Source of the DNA: Lasiosphaeris hirsuta
Lineage: Eukaryota > Ascomycota > Sordariomycetes > Sordariales > Lasiosphaeriaceae
Reading direction: 5' to 3'
NCBI GenBank assembly: GCA_030549175.1
Contig: JAUKUA010000004.1
Span: forward strand, 4,030,001-4,094,000
DNA: 64,000 nucleotides
Shown here: in pieces, positions 62,514-64,000 of the stretch
How the letters are laid out: every line of letters begins with the position of its first letter
Position numbering within the stretch: the first letter of the stretch is position 1
The notes under the pieces: model-generated
Databases searched by the model: none
What the model saw: only the letters and a program-made list of their open reading frames with translations
Told to the model about the DNA's origin: nothing
Translations under genes and position numbers: made by a program

Positions 62514-64000
62514 CGCCGGCGACTTCGGTGGCTTCGGGACCGGATGCCCGCAAGAGAATAGATTGGCTCGAGAGTTTCCAGTGGCGATTTGGTGAAGTGA
62601 ATGCTCAATCGAAACAAGAAACAAATTGAGAGATATAATCCGGGAGAGTGACGGTGCAGCTTGAGGAATCGATCGTCTCGTCAGCACCGTAATCCGGCAG
62701 CGTCGTTACTAAGCTTCGTTCTTAAGACGCTGGGAACGTTGTTGTTCGGATCCCCTAAAACCGGCACTGAGGGCGCGACCAAAAAAAGAGGGAGAAACAG
62801 AATGGGACCTTTTTTTAGTTGCCGAGCAGAAAAGAAAAAAGGCAAGGGGACTCACCCACAAATGCATCAAAACATGATATGTCGCAGCTTCTCGAGCCTG
62901 GATGCGTTCGAGCGCCGCTGTGGTTGCACACACACAATATTGACACGATAGTGAACATTGGGGGCGCTTTCTCGCCAGGCCAAGTCCTCGGCAAGCAGTA
63001 CATTGGACGAAGGTCATGGAGCGGCCAGCCGTCCGGCCCGGCACTGCGACCTGGCCGCCAGCAGATGCTCGAATCCTTCTGCTGCAAGTCATTCGAGGAA
63101 ACATTCCAGGGGAGGGGGGCGGGAAGAGGGCGAGACGAGGGGTGAGGGGTGAGGGGTTCAGAGTGTTGCATTTGGGACGGGAGCGTCTTGGCTGTTCGCA
63201 TCGGTTCGACGATTCAACAGCCGAGTCGGGTTTCGCCGGTGATCAAGGCCAAACCAAGCGCCAACAAGCGCCCACACCCTCTCATCCCATCTCACTTGCT
63301 GCCAGATCAAAGGCACACGTCCCGAGTCTCTGGAACCGTGCCAACCCGCCACAAACAAGGACAAGCCTCGGCCAAGGCTCCTTGGCCTCTCCCACCAGTT
63401 TCCCAGGCTGATGACGGCTGAAGAAGAGGGGCGCTAATCTGAAGAGGACCTTCTCCGTCAATGCGTCAACTACGGTCCGCTACGGGGCACGCAGCATCGC
63501 GAACCAAGGCGGTTGAGTGTAGTGTGGTGCAGTGAGGTAGCAATCGACAGGCGTGTATCCTTGAGGTGCGCCATGACCCAAAGGCAGAGAGAGTGTGGTT
63601 GGCATCTTCTCAAACCTTGACATGCAGGAGACTTTGGAACCCCGGCTGTGGCAGTTTGCCCGCGCTTCGCGGTTGCGGGCTGCTCTGCGCTTGCAGGATA
63701 AATAGCACGCCGAACAGCTTTTGTGGATAACATGGCAGCTCCTCCCGGGTCGAACACTGCCATTTTTTACTTTGTGGCGGCAGGCATGCAGACATATCGA
63801 GATTGTGGGTGATGCCGTGGTTTGAGATAGACCGAGGCCTTGGCCGTTCTGGTCGAAACAATTGGAGGCGAGCTCCTGCTTTGACGAAATTTCCAGGGAT
63901 CGCTCCTTCTGTCCCCGCCCCTCAGCCCTACTGGGTATTCTTTCTCGTCTCGAAGATTGGATGATTACTCAACCTGTTTGTCAGATTCAAGGACGGTGCT
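62514..64000. other. Right-end region without supported gene
   Basis: About 1.5 kb. The left part is the promoter of the 355-residue gene. The remainder is moderately GC-rich with short random-looking frames on both strands. No tRNA, repeat or recognisable protein is seen. Confidence 0.45.

Overview
The window is nuclear DNA of a filamentous ascomycete, most likely a Sordariomycete. Genes are split by short introns (about 50-110 nt) with GT..AG ends and CTAAC/CTGAC-like branch sites. They encode conserved eukaryotic proteins and alternate with long Pro/Ser/Thr/Gln-rich fungal proteins that lack named domains. I see no rRNA, tRNA, CRISPR array, intact transposon or biosynthetic cluster. All splice models below were derived by eye from frame, splice signals and family similarity; no search was run.

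Left part (1-8 kb): the 5' part of arp5, a previously hidden five-exon dad4 gene, and ies6 lie within 2.6 kb. They are followed by got1 and the profilin gene, then about 3 kb of mostly non-coding DNA with one broken ORF. Arp5 and Ies6 are partners in one INO80 module. Dad4, between them, is a DASH/Dam1 kinetochore subunit whose start codon forms an exon by itself.

Middle (8.8-30.6 kb): a disordered 735-aa protein, a predicted mitochondrial protein divergent from the AAA-ATPase afg2/drg1, psy2 (PP4 regulatory subunit 3), a long gene-poor stretch, a 423-aa disordered protein, and the convergent pair alg5 (dolichyl-phosphate glucosyltransferase) and erg1 (squalene epoxidase). Both psy2 and alg5 need GC-AG introns.

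31-45 kb: four minus-strand genes in a row, a large PPR-like mitochondrial protein, an MME1-type mitochondrial carrier, imp2 (inner-membrane peptidase) and sui2 (eIF2-alpha). Sui2 is divergent from nte1, a lysophospholipase.

45-52 kb is the most accessory-looking part: a small low-complexity ORF, an aromatic-amino-acid decarboxylase, a candidate small secreted peptide and an F-box protein.

52.7-64 kb: an anoctamin/Ist2-like membrane protein of eight exons, an SH3-like protein, and two fungal proteins without recognised function. The right 1.5 kb shows no gene.
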